51,532 nucleotides of DNA from Paracoccaceae bacterium (GTDB lineage: Bacteria; Pseudomonadota; Alphaproteobacteria; Rhodobacterales; Rhodobacteraceae), in contig JAPPHA010000106.1 in the NCBI GenBank assembly GCA_028874915.1, positions 1 through 51,532 on the forward strand, read 5' to 3'. Under the pieces are notes generated by a model. The model had not been told where the DNA came from. It saw only the letters and a program-made list of their open reading frames with translations, and did no database searches. Shown in pieces: positions 7,723 to 18,848 of this stretch. The stretch's first letter is position 1. The number at the start of each line of letters is the position of its first letter. The position numbers and the translations under genes were made by a program.

Positions 7723-9375
7723 TCAGACCAGTCTGGACTGCTCTACGGCGGCACGAATGAAATCGCGAAACAACGGATGAGGATCGAACGGGCGCGATTT
7801 CAGTTCCGGGTGAAATTGAACCCCAATGTACCAAGGGTGGTCGGTCAGTTCGATGATTTCCGGAAGGCGTCCATCCGGGGACATTCCGGAAAACCGGAGA
7901 CCGCACGACTCGAGCCGGTCGCGGTATCGCAAGTCGACTTCGAAGCGATGTCTGTGGCGTTCGAATATCGAGGTTGCCTCGTAAATTCGTGCAACCCTGG
8001 TATCCGGTCCAAGGATTGCTTTGTAGGCACCCAGCCGCATGGTGCCACCCTTGTCATCGTCGATTCGGCGCCGAACGGTGGAGTTCCCGTCGACCCATTC
8101 CTTCAGATGGTAGATGACAGGGTCGAAATCTGACAAGGAACTATCTGTATCCAAAGCAAATTCTTCGGAATCAGCAAGTTTGATATTGCCGAGGTTCCTG
8201 GCCGCTTCGATGACCGCCAACTGCATCCCGAGACAGATTCCGAAATAAGGTACGCCGCGTTCTCGTGCGAAACGCGCCGCGGCAATCATGCCGTCGGTGC
8301 CGCGTTTTCCGAATCCTCCAGGAATGAGAACGGCGTCGTATCCCGCGAGTCGTCCGGTGACGTCGCCTCCGTTTTCGAAGACTTCAGCGTCAACCCAGTC
8401 CGCCTTTACGCGGACCCGGTTGCACATGCCGCCGTGAACGAGAGCTTCGGCAATGGATTTGTAGGCATCTTCGAGGCGTGTGTACTTACCGACGATAGCG
8501 ACCCTGACCTCGCCCTCGGCATTGTGCACCCGGTCTGACACATCTTCCCAGACCGAAAGGTCGGGTTTGGGGCACGGCTCGATGCGAAAAGCATCCAGGA
8601 CCGCCTGGTCGAGCCCTTCCCGATGATAGGCAAGCGGCGCATCATAGATCCAATCCAGATCCTGGGCTCCAATGATCCGGTCCGGTCGGACATTGCAGAA
8701 CAGCGCAATCTTTCGTCGTTCGGTTTCTGGAATCGGGCAGTCGGACCGGCAGACCAGGACATGCGGCATGATTCCGATAGACCTCATTTCCTTGACCGAG
8801 TGCTGCGTCGGCTTGGTCTTGAGTTCGCTGGAAGCTTTGTTGAAGGGCAGGAGAGTGAGGTGAACAAAGATACACTGCCCGTCAGGGCGTTCCTGGCTGA
8901 ACTGCCGGATGGCTTCGAAGAATGGTAACCCTTCGATGTCGCCGACCGTGCCGCCAATCTCGCAGAGCATGAAATCGACTTCGTCCTCGCCGATCCTGAT
9001 GAAGGCCTTGATCTCATCGGTGACGTGAGGAATGACTTGGATGGTCTTGCCGAGATAGTCGCCCCGGCGTTCCTTCTCGAGGACATTCGAATAAACGCGG
9101 CCAGCCGAGATGGAGTCCGTGGCCCGTGCCGAAACATGCGTGAATCGTTCGTAGTGACCGATATCGAGGTCCGTTTCGGCCCCGTCATCGGTCACAAAGA
9201 CCTCGCCATGTTCAAATGGCGACATGGTTCCGGGATCGACGTTCAGATACGGATCGAGTTTTCGCAGTCGGACAGTGTAACCCCTGGCCTGAAGCAGCGC
9301 GCCAAGGGCCGCGGTCGCGAGTCCCTTTCCAAGCGATGAAACGACACCACCAGTGATGAAGACGAACCGGGCCAT
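7723..9375 (-). CDS. pyrG: CTP synthase
   Basis: CTP synthase makes CTP from UTP, ATP and glutamine and is the last step of pyrimidine nucleotide synthesis. The 550-residue protein has normal length and both domains. The N-terminal amidoligase starts [19 protein letters not shown] (P-loop) with the [11 protein letters not shown] and [11 protein letters not shown] motifs. The C-terminal glutamine amidotransferase has the oxyanion PGGFGKRG, nucleophile C381 in YFGICLGMQ, and His/Glu in GVQFHPE. GGGAGG lies 11-12 bases before the ATG. secG lies upstream on the same strand after a 409-base gap, an order frequent in Alphaproteobacteria. Confidence 0.97.
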   Translation of the reverse strand: MARFVFITGGVVSSLGKGLATAALGALLQARGYTVRLRKLDPYLNVDPGTMSPFEHGEVFVTDDGAETDLDIGHYERFTHVSARATDSISAGRVYSNVLEKERRGDYLGKTIQVIPHVTDEIKAFIRIGEDEVDFMLCEIGGTVGDIEGLPFFEAIRQFSQERPDGQCIFVHLTLLPFNKASSELKTKPTQHSVKEMRSIGIMPHVLVCRSDCPIPETERRKIALFCNVRPDRIIGAQDLDWIYDAPLAYHREGLDQAVLDAFRIEPCPKPDLSVWEDVSDRVHNAEGEVRVAIVGKYTRLEDAYKSIAEALVHGGMCNRVRVKADWVDAEVFENGGDVTGRLAGYDAVLIPGGFGKRGTDGMIAAARFARERGVPYFGICLGMQLAVIEAARNLGNIKLADSEEFALDTDSSLSDFDPVIYHLKEWVDGNSTVRRRIDDDKGGTMRLGAYKAILGPDTRVARIYEATSIFERHRHRFEVDLRYRDRLESCGLRFSGMSPDGRLPEIIELTDHPWYIGVQFHPELKSRPFDPHPLFRDFIRAAVEQSRLV

Positions 9376-9784
9376 GGAAATGGGCGCCTCCCGTGAACTC
9401 CCTGAAACGAGCTTATGGTCGAGCTGGAATCACCACCTTTCACGGGAGTTCATCGGTAGTGGATTCGTCCGAATTAGGCAAGACGGACGCCGGTTCCCAA
9501 GCGCACTCTTGACGGGAAGATTCGTTCGCAGACGGAGTCCCGATGCAAGAGCCGGGCTCTGCGAGCGACTCTGATCCGTCCGCCAATTCGGATTGCACAC
9601 GGCAGGCTATCAGAACAGGTTGCGTGCCGCGTTTGGTGTATGCGCACTCGACGCATCGACCAGGCGACCGGTTCGAATACGGAGAATTCGCGATTCGGAG
9701 CCAGTCGGCCGGAATTGAACCCGGCCGTGTCGGGTCCTGTCCTGCAGGACGCTGAATGTCGTGGCTGTGCCGCCAGACCTTCAA
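9376..9784. other. pyrG leader/intergenic region with long-range inverted repeat
   Basis: This 409-base stretch between secG and pyrG (both on the - strand) has no gene I can support. It carries a perfect 9-base inverted repeat, TGAACTCCC at 9394-9402 and GGGAGTTCA at 9444-9452, separated by 41 bases and positioned just upstream of the pyrG ribosome binding site, so it would fold in the pyrG leader RNA. A short palindrome AGAGCCGGGCTCT is near 9548. I cannot name a regulatory family for it. Confidence 0.45.
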
Positions 9785-10144
9785 TCACTCCTGTGGTGGC
9801 GGCGTTGCGGGAGAGTCGCCGAGTATAGGCGGGAGAAGATCATCGCCCAGTGGAGACGAATCGTCAGGGTTCCCGGATTCAAGTGTCGTTGTCCCTTGGA
9901 GGCGTTCGAGAACGGAATCTGTCTCGGCCAGTCGCGCCGCCAGGATTGTGAGAACCATACTGGTGATCAGGAATGCCACGGCCAGTGCCCAGGTCAATTT
10001 TGAGAGCGGGCTCGCTTGTGCGCGACCGGCCATGGGATTGCCGCCACCGATGCCCAATCCTCCGCCTTCCGATCGTTGAAAGAGAACGATGGCGATGAGG
10101 CAGAGGGCCAGGATCAGGTGAATCACAAGGACAACGTTTTGCAT
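9785..10144 (-). CDS. secG: Preprotein translocase subunit SecG
   Basis: SecG is a small inner-membrane partner of SecYE that aids protein export. The 119-residue protein has the family layout: TM1 at about 3-22 (VVLVIHLILALCLIAIVL), the conserved cytoplasmic loop QRSEGGGLGIGGG at 23-35, TM2 at about 50-69, then a polar, Pro-rich C-terminal tail that is variable in the family. I chose the ATG at 10144 because TM1 follows directly; twelve further residues upstream would be unusual. GGGAGT precedes the start. pyrG lies downstream. Confidence 0.93.
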   Translation of the reverse strand: MQNVVLVIHLILALCLIAIVLFQRSEGGGLGIGGGNPMAGRAQASPLSKLTWALAVAFLITSMVLTILAARLAETDSVLERLQGTTTLESGNPDDSSPLGDDLLPPILGDSPATPPPQE

Positions 10145-10303
10145 GTCGCGATGACTCCCGGCGGCACGATAAGGCCGCATCCTTTAGCCGAAGGCTGTAT
10201 CCGTGTCGAGGATTTTCCGGTTCCCTACGGTCGCTGGCGTGACGTTGGACCCATGGCCTTCAGGTCAACCCGGCAGATCGCTGTTTGCCACTGCCAGCGT
10301 GTA

Positions 10304-12276
<1,973 letters not shown>

Positions 12277-12290
12277 GCCAGGGCATTTCG

Positions 12291-12506
12291 GTGAAACTCG
12301 CGTACCGGACACGACGACGCCTGGCACTGTTGCTCGTGACCGTCGGACTCCCAGTCTACGTCGTGGCCGCGGTGTCCGTGATCAATTTGATTGAGCGGCC
12401 GCCTGTCTTTGTCGAACTGGCAGTTTACGTTGCGGCGGGAATCGCCTGGGCGCTACCGTTCCGGTTCGTCTTTCGCGGAATCGCTCGCCCGGAATCCGAT
12501 GAGTGA
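12291..12506 (+). CDS. DUF2842 small membrane protein
   Basis: This is a 71-residue protein with two predicted membrane segments, about 10-29 (LALLLVTVGLPVYVVAAVSV) and 42-62, and a charged C-terminus (IARPESDE). It fits DUF2842, a family essentially confined to Alphaproteobacteria and of unknown function. The start is GTG at 12291, 14 bases after the purA stop, so it is very likely co-transcribed with purA. Nothing in the sequence hints at a catalytic role. Confidence 0.8.
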   Translation: MKLAYRTRRRLALLLVTVGLPVYVVAAVSVINLIERPPVFVELAVYVAAGIAWALPFRFVFRGIARPESDE

Positions 12507-12618
12507 CTCACGATCCTGTCGGGGCCGCCGCCAACCGATAGGGCGACACCTTGATTGTCTGGCGGCGCCTCGGTTGAATCCGGGTGCGGGAGTGATCGAA
12601 CCGAGGGACGGCTGAGGG

Positions 12619-13350
12619 ATGGCAGGTTCCGAACGGGTTTTCGAGTCCGCCGTCACCTTGCTGGGGGGCGGAGATTTCAACGAACGCGATCTTCAAACCG
12701 CGATGACGTGGGCACCGGCTCTTGTCTGCGCAGACGGCGCCGCCAACATCCTTCCGGAACTGGGACTTGAGCCACGATTGATTGTTGGCGACCTCGACTC
12801 CATCAGCCTGACCGTCCGGCACAGATTCCGGGACCGGTTGCACCGGATTTCCGATCAGGACGTCACTGACTTTGACAAGTGCCTGTCCGTCATTGTGGCG
12901 CCCATGATCATCTGTGTCGGGTTCTCCGGAGGACGGCTGGACCATGAGCTGTCGACATTGTCGAGCCTTGCGGCCTTTCGGGGCCGTCCGGTGATCATGC
13001 TGGCACGGACCCAGGTCTGTTTTCGGTTGCCGGAACGGCTTCGATTGCCGCTGGCTGTCGGAACAACTGTTTCCGTTTTTCCCTTTACGCCTTCGCAGGC
13101 AAGGAGTCGGGGGCTCCAATGGCCACTCGATGGCCTGGTCTTGAGTCCGTCCGGCCTTCGCGGGACGTCCAATCGGTCCATTTCCGAAGTCGTCGATGTC
13201 GAAGCTGAGCGCGGCGACATGTTGATAATCCTGCCGCGGTCAGAGTTGGAGTCCGTGCTCTGCGCTCTTCTGCCGGAGGTGGTCCGAGTGGTGTCCCATG
13301 CCGAAGAATTGGCGGGCAAAGGGGGCGAATCCGGGGACTTCGACCTCTGA
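12619..13350 (+). CDS. thiN: Thiamine pyrophosphokinase
   Basis: The enzyme transfers pyrophosphate from ATP to thiamine to give the cofactor TPP. The 243-residue protein shows the family motifs: CADGAAN at about 38-44, the GDLDSIS acidic motif near 58-64, DFDKCLSV (family D..K.L) near 88-95, and GFSGGRLDHELS (GGRxDH) near 104-115. The C-terminal half contains the thiamine-binding beta sandwich with SNRSISEVVDVE. The ATG at 12619 follows GAGGG repeats. It lies in the purA-DUF2842 direction, 112 bases downstream. No thiamine riboswitch is apparent. The next gene is convergent, with only 7 bases between the stops. Confidence 0.88.
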   Translation: MAGSERVFESAVTLLGGGDFNERDLQTAMTWAPALVCADGAANILPELGLEPRLIVGDLDSISLTVRHRFRDRLHRISDQDVTDFDKCLSVIVAPMIICVGFSGGRLDHELSTLSSLAAFRGRPVIMLARTQVCFRLPERLRLPLAVGTTVSVFPFTPSQARSRGLQWPLDGLVLSPSGLRGTSNRSISEVVDVEAERGDMLIILPRSELESVLCALLPEVVRVVSHAEELAGKGGESGDFDL

Positions 13351-13357
13351 ACGGCTT

Positions 13358-14776
13358 TCAGCAGGCAGGAAGATTGACAGCCAGTCCGCCCGTAGACGTT
13401 TCCTTGTACTTCTCGTTCATGTCCAGACCGGTCTGCCTCATTGTTTCAATGCAGGCATCGAGTGGTACAAGGTGGGTTCCATCACTCCTCAACGCGAGCG
13501 AGGCCGCAGACACGGCCTTGATGGCGCCCAGTCCGTTGCGTTCGATGCATGGTGCCTGAACGAGACCCTTGATGGGATCGCAAGTCATGCCCAGGTGATG
13601 TTCGAGGGCAATTTCTGCTGCATTTTCGATCTGGGCGGGCGTTCCGCCCAATACGGCGCACAAGCCAGCTGCGGCCATCGCTGACGCCGACCCGACTTCG
13701 CCTTGGCATCCAACCTCGGCGCCGGAAATCGACGCGTTGGATTTGATGATTCCACCGACAGCGCCAGCCGTCAGCAGGTACTCGGCGGCATGGTTGTCGT
13801 CCGCGCCGGATACGTGGTCGAGATAGTAGCGGAAGACGGCCGGCACGACCCCTGCCGCACCATTGGTCGGTGCCGTCACCACCTGGGCTCCGGCAGCGTT
13901 CTGTTCGTTGACGGCCATGGCATAGGCCGAGATCCAGTCATTGATGACGTGGGGCATGGTCTGGTTGCGACCCCGATCCGCGATGAGCGAATCGCGTATT
14001 GACTTTGCCCGTCTGCGGACGCCTAGACCGCCTGGAAGCGTACCTTCCGCCGACAATCCGGCGTCAATGCAGCGGGTCATGACGTTCCAGAGGTCGAGAA
14101 GCCGCGTCCGAACTTCGGAATCGAGCCCGGCATCGTTCCGGCCGCCGGTTGCGATCGCGGATTCATTGGCAAGCATCATCTCGGCGATGCTCCGGTCATG
14201 GGTCCTGGCCAACTCGAGGAGTTCGGCTGCCGAACGGAAAGGGTAGGGAACTCCTGGCACCACTCCGGCCGCATCAGTCGATCGGGATGGCGATGATCGT
14301 TCCGCGAGTTCATCGGCCGTGAGGATTGAGCCGCCACCGACCGAATAGATGACGGCCTCGGCAATGACCTGGCCCTGGGAATCAAATCCACTGAAGGTCA
14401 TTCCGTTGGCGTGTCCTTCGAGTCGATTCTCGAAGTCGAAAACAAGATCTCTGGCCGGATCGAAAATGAATTCGCCGTGACTCGGCGAATGGACCTTGTG
14501 ATCGTTCCGAATCCGGTCGAGGACGACCGCTGCCTTTTCCGCATCAAACGCCTCAGGCGTGAAAGCGGCAAATCCGAGGGCCACCGCACGGTCAGAACCG
14601 TGACCGATTCCGGTAAAGGCAAGCGATCCATGAAGTCTGCAGTGGAGACGCGTCACGGCGAGACCGGCTTCGCAAATGTCATCGACGAAGCGCGCAGCGG
14701 CGATCATGGGGCCCATCGTGTGAGAACTCGATGGCCCTACGCCGATCTTGAACAGATCAAAGACACTGAGAGACAT
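13358..14776 (-). CDS. sdaA: L-serine dehydratase, iron-sulfur dependent, single chain
   Basis: This enzyme deaminates L-serine to pyruvate and ammonia using an oxygen-sensitive [4Fe-4S] cluster. The 472-residue protein fuses the beta domain (N-terminal, SSSHTMGPM at about 17-25) and the alpha catalytic domain (from about 195) in one chain. Cluster cysteines are seen in [19 protein letters not shown] and [21 protein letters not shown] is a further family signature. I chose the ATG at 14776, with GAGG 7 bases upstream, because homologues begin [12 protein letters not shown]; the frame stays open to 15232 but without similarity. It is convergent with thiN and divergent from rpiA. Confidence 0.95.
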   Translation of the reverse strand: MSLSVFDLFKIGVGPSSSHTMGPMIAAARFVDDICEAGLAVTRLHCRLHGSLAFTGIGHGSDRAVALGFAAFTPEAFDAEKAAVVLDRIRNDHKVHSPSHGEFIFDPARDLVFDFENRLEGHANGMTFSGFDSQGQVIAEAVIYSVGGGSILTADELAERSSPSRSTDAAGVVPGVPYPFRSAAELLELARTHDRSIAEMMLANESAIATGGRNDAGLDSEVRTRLLDLWNVMTRCIDAGLSAEGTLPGGLGVRRRAKSIRDSLIADRGRNQTMPHVINDWISAYAMAVNEQNAAGAQVVTAPTNGAAGVVPAVFRYYLDHVSGADDNHAAEYLLTAGAVGGIIKSNASISGAEVGCQGEVGSASAMAAAGLCAVLGGTPAQIENAAEIALEHHLGMTCDPIKGLVQAPCIERNGLGAIKAVSAASLALRSDGTHLVPLDACIETMRQTGLDMNEKYKETSTGGLAVNLPAC

Positions 14777-15565
14777 GTCGGGCCTCGTCGAGACAGCAGG
14801 AGACCGGCAACGGATCCGGTTCCGGGAGAATCCAGGTTGCGATCGCGAACCTTTGGATCGTGAATGAAGCATAGCCCGAAATTCAGCCGGTGACGACCTG
14901 AATTGGTACCGGCCATCGAAACGACTTTGCCTCTTGCGATACCTGCAGCGGTGAAGCGTCGTCCGTGCCACGACGCTGCAAGCGACATCGATCCCGACCA
15001 GCCGGGCAAGTGCCATGCAATCGGACGCGGCGGAGTCTTGCCGTGAAGCCAGCCCACTTGCCGGCTCGAGGTCTGGCCGTGTTTCGGGGATTGAGATGGC
15101 TATGCTGGGTAGGCTCGAATGATGACTTGAGGCCGTGAAAGGGAACCCTGCTTGAAGTGTCCGGTCGAAGCTCAACGCATGTGGCTTCGGTACAGGTTCG
15201 GTCCTCTTTCGGTCAGCCCCGTTGAATATCAACCCGTCAGGGAATACTTCACTCCATGTCGTATTGGCGGAATTTGGGCTGGTCGCGCGACAGTTGTCAG
15301 TCCGGGCAAAACAGCTTGGGCGGGCAGGGCTTGTTCGGCCGGAAAATTTGGACTTGAGCCCGGACCCGGCCGGTCGATGCCGATGGACTGGACATCACGT
15401 CCTGCAGGGTAGGACTGTTGGGTCATGACCAAACGAGGGAAAGGGGGGGGGGACATGAGCGATACAAACTCGCGACATTTCACTAATTACGTGCCGGAGA
15501 AACCAACGTTCCAATGCCCTGTTCAGGTGGCAGGATTCGCGGGACCGGAAGTAGGCTGAAACCGG
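14777..15565. other. Divergent intergenic region between sdaA and rpiA
   Basis: This 789-base stretch holds no recognised gene. Near its right end there is a run of ten G residues (15443-15452) followed by a 34-codon open frame at 15455-15559 that ends 6 bases before the rpiA start; it may be a leader peptide or noise. The rest contains only short overlapping frames on both strands. Promoters for sdaA and rpiA must lie here, but I see no strong consensus. Confidence 0.45.
15455..15559 (+). CDS. Possible 34-residue leader peptide upstream of rpiA
   Basis: The frame begins ATG AGC GAT right after a G10 tract that could act as, or disturb, a ribosome binding site, and stops 6 bases before rpiA. 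The peptide (starting MSDTNSRHFTNYVPEK) resembles nothing I know. The position would allow translational coupling to rpiA, whose own ribosome binding site is weak. This may equally be a chance frame. Confidence 0.25.
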   Translation: MSDTNSRHFTNYVPEKPTFQCPVQVAGFAGPEVG

Positions 15566-16348
15566 ATGACCGATTCGGCCACGTCAGCCAAGATGGCCTC
15601 TGCCAGATTTGGGCTCGGTTTGATCACCGATGGCATGCGTGTAGGACTCGGGTCCGGTTCGACAGCCGAAGTCTTTATCCGGCAATTGGGTCGCGCCGTC
15701 CGGGGCGGGTTGAAAATTCGGGCGACGGCCACGTCGGATCGAAGTGCCCGGGTTGCCATCGATGCGGGTATCCGCGTCGAGCCATTAGACGAAATCGGCC
15801 GGCTGGACCTCGCTGTGGACGGCGCCGACGAGTTCGACCCGTCGCTCAACCTCATCAAGGGCGGTGGCGGAGCGCTTCTGCAGGAAAAGATCGTCGCCGC
15901 AGCCTCACGCGACCTTGTCATCCTGGCCGACGAAAGCAAGCGGGTCACATGCCTCGGTGCCTATCCACTGCCTGTGGAAATCGTTCGGTTCGGGAAGCTG
16001 GCAACCCTGAGATCGATTGCCATTCTTCTGAAAGACCTCGGATATCGTGACCCGACCTGCATCTTTCGCGGATCGGAAGGCGTGGAATTCGTGACCGACG
16101 AAGGTCACGCAATCCTTGACCTGCACCTCGGCCGCATCGAAGACGCGGCGACGCTTTCACAGGAGTTGGTTCGTATCCCCGGTGTCGTCGAAACGGGGCT
16201 CTTTCTTGGTATGGCCAACCGGTGCGTGGTTGGACAGGACGATGGCAGCGTCACCGTAATCCGGTCGCCCGCGGCCGGGCGGGCACAAGCGGATGACCGG
16301 AAGGCGGGTGAAAGTTCGAAAGGACGCCAGTGCACCGATGAGTTTTGA
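15566..16348 (+). CDS. rpiA: Ribose-5-phosphate isomerase A
   Basis: RpiA interconverts ribose 5-phosphate and ribulose 5-phosphate in the non-oxidative pentose phosphate pathway. The 260-residue protein has the family signatures GLGSGSTAEVFI (about 27-38), DGADEFDPSLNLIKGGGGALLQEK in two pieces (DGADEFD near 90, then KGGGGALLQEK near 100), and ADESK with PVEIVRFG later. The C-terminal tail beyond VTVI, about 30 polar residues, is longer than usual and overlaps the start of gor by 11 bases. It is the first gene of a tight four-gene operon. Confidence 0.95.
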   Translation: MTDSATSAKMASARFGLGLITDGMRVGLGSGSTAEVFIRQLGRAVRGGLKIRATATSDRSARVAIDAGIRVEPLDEIGRLDLAVDGADEFDPSLNLIKGGGGALLQEKIVAAASRDLVILADESKRVTCLGAYPLPVEIVRFGKLATLRSIAILLKDLGYRDPTCIFRGSEGVEFVTDEGHAILDLHLGRIEDAATLSQELVRIPGVVETGLFLGMANRCVVGQDDGSVTVIRSPAAGRAQADDRKAGESSKGRQCTDEF

Positions 16349-17735
16349 CCTTGATCTCTTTGTGATTGGAGGCGGTTCCGGCGGCGTCCGGGCTGCTCGG
16401 CGGGCGGCAGAAACCGGAGCCCGGGTCATGTTGGCGGAGGAATACAGGCTGGGCGGAACCTGCGTCATCCGGGGATGCGTGCCGAAGAAACTGTTGGTTT
16501 ACGCGTCATCCTTTTCGGCGGCTTTCGAAGATTCCCGTGGCTACGGGTGGTCTCCAGGTGAGCCGATTTTCGACTGGAAGAGTTTGATTGATGCGAAGGA
16601 CCGCGAGATTGCCCGTCTTGAGGACCTGTATGGCCGCAATCTCGATGCTGCAGGAGTCAAACATTGCAATGGACGGGCCCGCGTTGCGGACCCGCATACG
16701 GTTGAGACCGAATCGGATGGCACTTTCCGGGCTCGCCACATCCTTGTAGCGACCGGCGGCGTTCCATTCGTTCCGGACATACCGGGTGCTGACCTCGCGA
16801 TCACGTCGAATGAGGTGTTCCATCTTGAAGAATTGCCGAACCGGGTCATTGTTGTCGGCGGTGGCTACATTGCCTGTGAGTTTGCAGGTATCCTCAACGG
16901 TCTCGGATCCGAGGTCATTCAATTCTACCGGGGGGAGCAGATTCTCCGTGGCTTCGACGACGGAATTCGCGAAACGGTTGCACGCGGCATGCGGGGGCGC
17001 GGAGTCCGCCTGCATGTCGGTACCGACGTCAAAGCGATAGCAAAGTCGGAGTCCGGTCTGGTGGTTTCGACCACAGGCGGGAACGGAAATGTCGAAAACC
17101 GTATGGCGGACTTGGTTCTCTACGCGACGGGACGACGGCCGAACAGCGGCGGAATCGGACTCGAGTCGGCCGGCGTCGAATTGGGCCGGCGGGGTGAGAT
17201 CAAGGTTGATGCCTGGTCCAGGACGGCGGTTCCGTCGATCTATGCAGTCGGGGATGTCACCGATCGGCTGAACTTGACTCCCGTTGCCATTCGAGAGGCC
17301 GAGGCTTTCGTCAGAACCGTGTTCGAAGGCACCCCTGTCAGGCCCGACCACGAAGTTGTGCCCACCGCCGTCTTCACGCAGCCGGAGGTGGGAACGGTCG
17401 GTCTGAGTGAATACGAAGCCCGTGTGTCCAGCGCCGGCAAGGGCGGAGTTGACATTTTTCAGGCACGATTCCGTCCAATGTCTACCGCGCTCTCCGGGCG
17501 AGATGAAGTTGTCCTTGCGAAGCTCGTTGTCGCCAGGGAGAGCCGAAAGGTCCTGGGATGTCACATCGTCGGCGCCGGGGCTGCCGAAATGATCCAGTTG
17601 GCCGGAATTCCCGTCAAGATGGGGGCGACCAAGGATGACTTTGACCGAACTGTCGCCGTGCATCCGACCATGGCCGAGGAACTTGTCACGCTCAAGGTCC
17701 CCGTCGAGACCGCGACAGAAGGAAACAGCCCATGA
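16338..17735 (+). CDS. gor: Glutathione-disulfide reductase
   Basis: This FAD-dependent dithiol oxidoreductase regenerates glutathione with NADPH. The 465-residue protein starts at the ATG at 16338, inside the end of rpiA. It shows the FAD fingerprint [16 protein letters not shown] at about 9-24, the redox disulfide C42/C47 in [13 protein letters not shown], the NAD(P)H-binding [13 protein letters not shown] near 172-184, the second FAD motif [16 protein letters not shown], and the C-terminal HPTMAEE with the catalytic His-Glu pair. Its stop overlaps the start of the enolase-superfamily gene by 4 bases. Coupling with rpiA places NADPH use beside pentose phosphate metabolism. Confidence 0.95.
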   Translation: MSFDLDLFVIGGGSGGVRAARRAAETGARVMLAEEYRLGGTCVIRGCVPKKLLVYASSFSAAFEDSRGYGWSPGEPIFDWKSLIDAKDREIARLEDLYGRNLDAAGVKHCNGRARVADPHTVETESDGTFRARHILVATGGVPFVPDIPGADLAITSNEVFHLEELPNRVIVVGGGYIACEFAGILNGLGSEVIQFYRGEQILRGFDDGIRETVARGMRGRGVRLHVGTDVKAIAKSESGLVVSTTGGNGNVENRMADLVLYATGRRPNSGGIGLESAGVELGRRGEIKVDAWSRTAVPSIYAVGDVTDRLNLTPVAIREAEAFVRTVFEGTPVRPDHEVVPTAVFTQPEVGTVGLSEYEARVSSAGKGGVDIFQARFRPMSTALSGRDEVVLAKLVVARESRKVLGCHIVGAGAAEMIQLAGIPVKMGATKDDFDRTVAVHPTMAEELVTLKVPVETATEGNSP

Positions 17736-18838
17736 AAATCACAGGGATCAGTGTATGGAAAATCGATCTCCCGCTCAGGGAGGGCCGATATTCCTGGGCC
17801 AACGGAAAGTATGTTGAGGTTTTTGACAGCACAGTTATCGAGATCCGGACGGATTCTGGCATCTCCGGATATGGCGAATGCTGCCCTTTGGGACCGGTCT
17901 ATCTGCCTGCCTATGCCGCAGGCGTCCGGGCGGGGCTTTGCGAAATCGCTCCGTCACTGATCAGTGCGGATCCGACTCAAATCACTGAGATAAACCGGCA
18001 GATGGATACCGCGCTTGGTGGTCATCCCTATGTCAAGTCCCCTGTGGACATCGCCTGCTGGGATATCCTTGCCAAGGCTGCCGGGCGGCCGCTCTGCGAC
18101 CTGCTCGGTGGGCGGGCCCAGAACGATGTCAGACTGTACAGGGCCATCTCCCAAGACACAGCAGATGCAATGGCCGCGAGTACGCGTCGGTATCTTGACG
18201 AGGGTTACAGGGCCTTTCAGTTGAAAGTCGGCGGAGCGCCGGCGGATGACATCGAACGGATTCGGGCTGTTCGCGGATCGCTTCCGGATGACTGTATCCT
18301 TGTCGCCGATGCCAACACCGGCTGGACACGACACGAAGCCATACGCGTCGTTGACGCCATCCAGCACCTTGACGTCTACATCGAACAGCCATGTCCCGGC
18401 TACGGTGAGTGCGTGTCCGTTCGTCGTCGCACGAACAGACCCTTCATCCTTGATGAAGTCATTTGCAGCGTACCGGATCTGGTTCGTGCCGTTTCCGAGG
18501 ATGCAATGGATGTCATCAACCTGAAGATCTCAAGGGTTGGAGGGATAACGAAGGCACGCACCATGCGGGATGTCTGCGTAGAGTTGGGAATTCCCATGAC
18601 CATCGAAGACAGTTGGGGCGGCGACATAGCTACAGCGGCCATCGGGCATCTTGCCGTCTCGACCCCTGCCGACTTCTGTTTCTCGGCAACGGACTTCAAT
18701 TCCTATGGCTCCAAGCCGATTTCCGATCAGGCGCCGGATCGGGAGCGCGGACGTCTGATGATTTCAGGTCGCCCGGGATTGGGAATTGAACCGGAACCCG
18801 GCAGCCTGGGCCCGCCGGTTCTGGATTTTGGGGAGTGA
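17732..18838 (+). CDS. Enolase superfamily, mandelate racemase subgroup (possible cis-3-hydroxy-L-proline dehydratase)
   Basis: This 368-residue protein has the enolase-superfamily two-domain layout. Metal ligands D193 (VADANTGW), E218 (YIEQPCP) and D241/E242 (FILDEVI) are present, and catalytic lysines are K165 (in AFQLKVGG) and K265 (in [10 protein letters not shown]). The first Lys of the usual KxK is Gln163. Two flanking lysines at about 165 and 265 are found in the subgroup members that act on proline betaines (HpbD) and on cis-3-hydroxyproline, and the next gene is a proline-racemase homologue, which fits hydroxyproline chemistry. The exact substrate is inference. It overlaps gor by 4 bases; AGAAGGAAA precedes the start. 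Confidence 0.85.
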   Translation: MKITGISVWKIDLPLREGRYSWANGKYVEVFDSTVIEIRTDSGISGYGECCPLGPVYLPAYAAGVRAGLCEIAPSLISADPTQITEINRQMDTALGGHPYVKSPVDIACWDILAKAAGRPLCDLLGGRAQNDVRLYRAISQDTADAMAASTRRYLDEGYRAFQLKVGGAPADDIERIRAVRGSLPDDCILVADANTGWTRHEAIRVVDAIQHLDVYIEQPCPGYGECVSVRRRTNRPFILDEVICSVPDLVRAVSEDAMDVINLKISRVGGITKARTMRDVCVELGIPMTIEDSWGGDIATAAIGHLAVSTPADFCFSATDFNSYGSKPISDQAPDRERGRLMISGRPGLGIEPEPGSLGPPVLDFGE

Positions 18839-18848
18839 TCCCGGACCC

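Noticed and set aside
16506-17663. 385-codon open frame on the minus strand
   Set aside because: It is the antisense shadow of gor, which is complete on the + strand.
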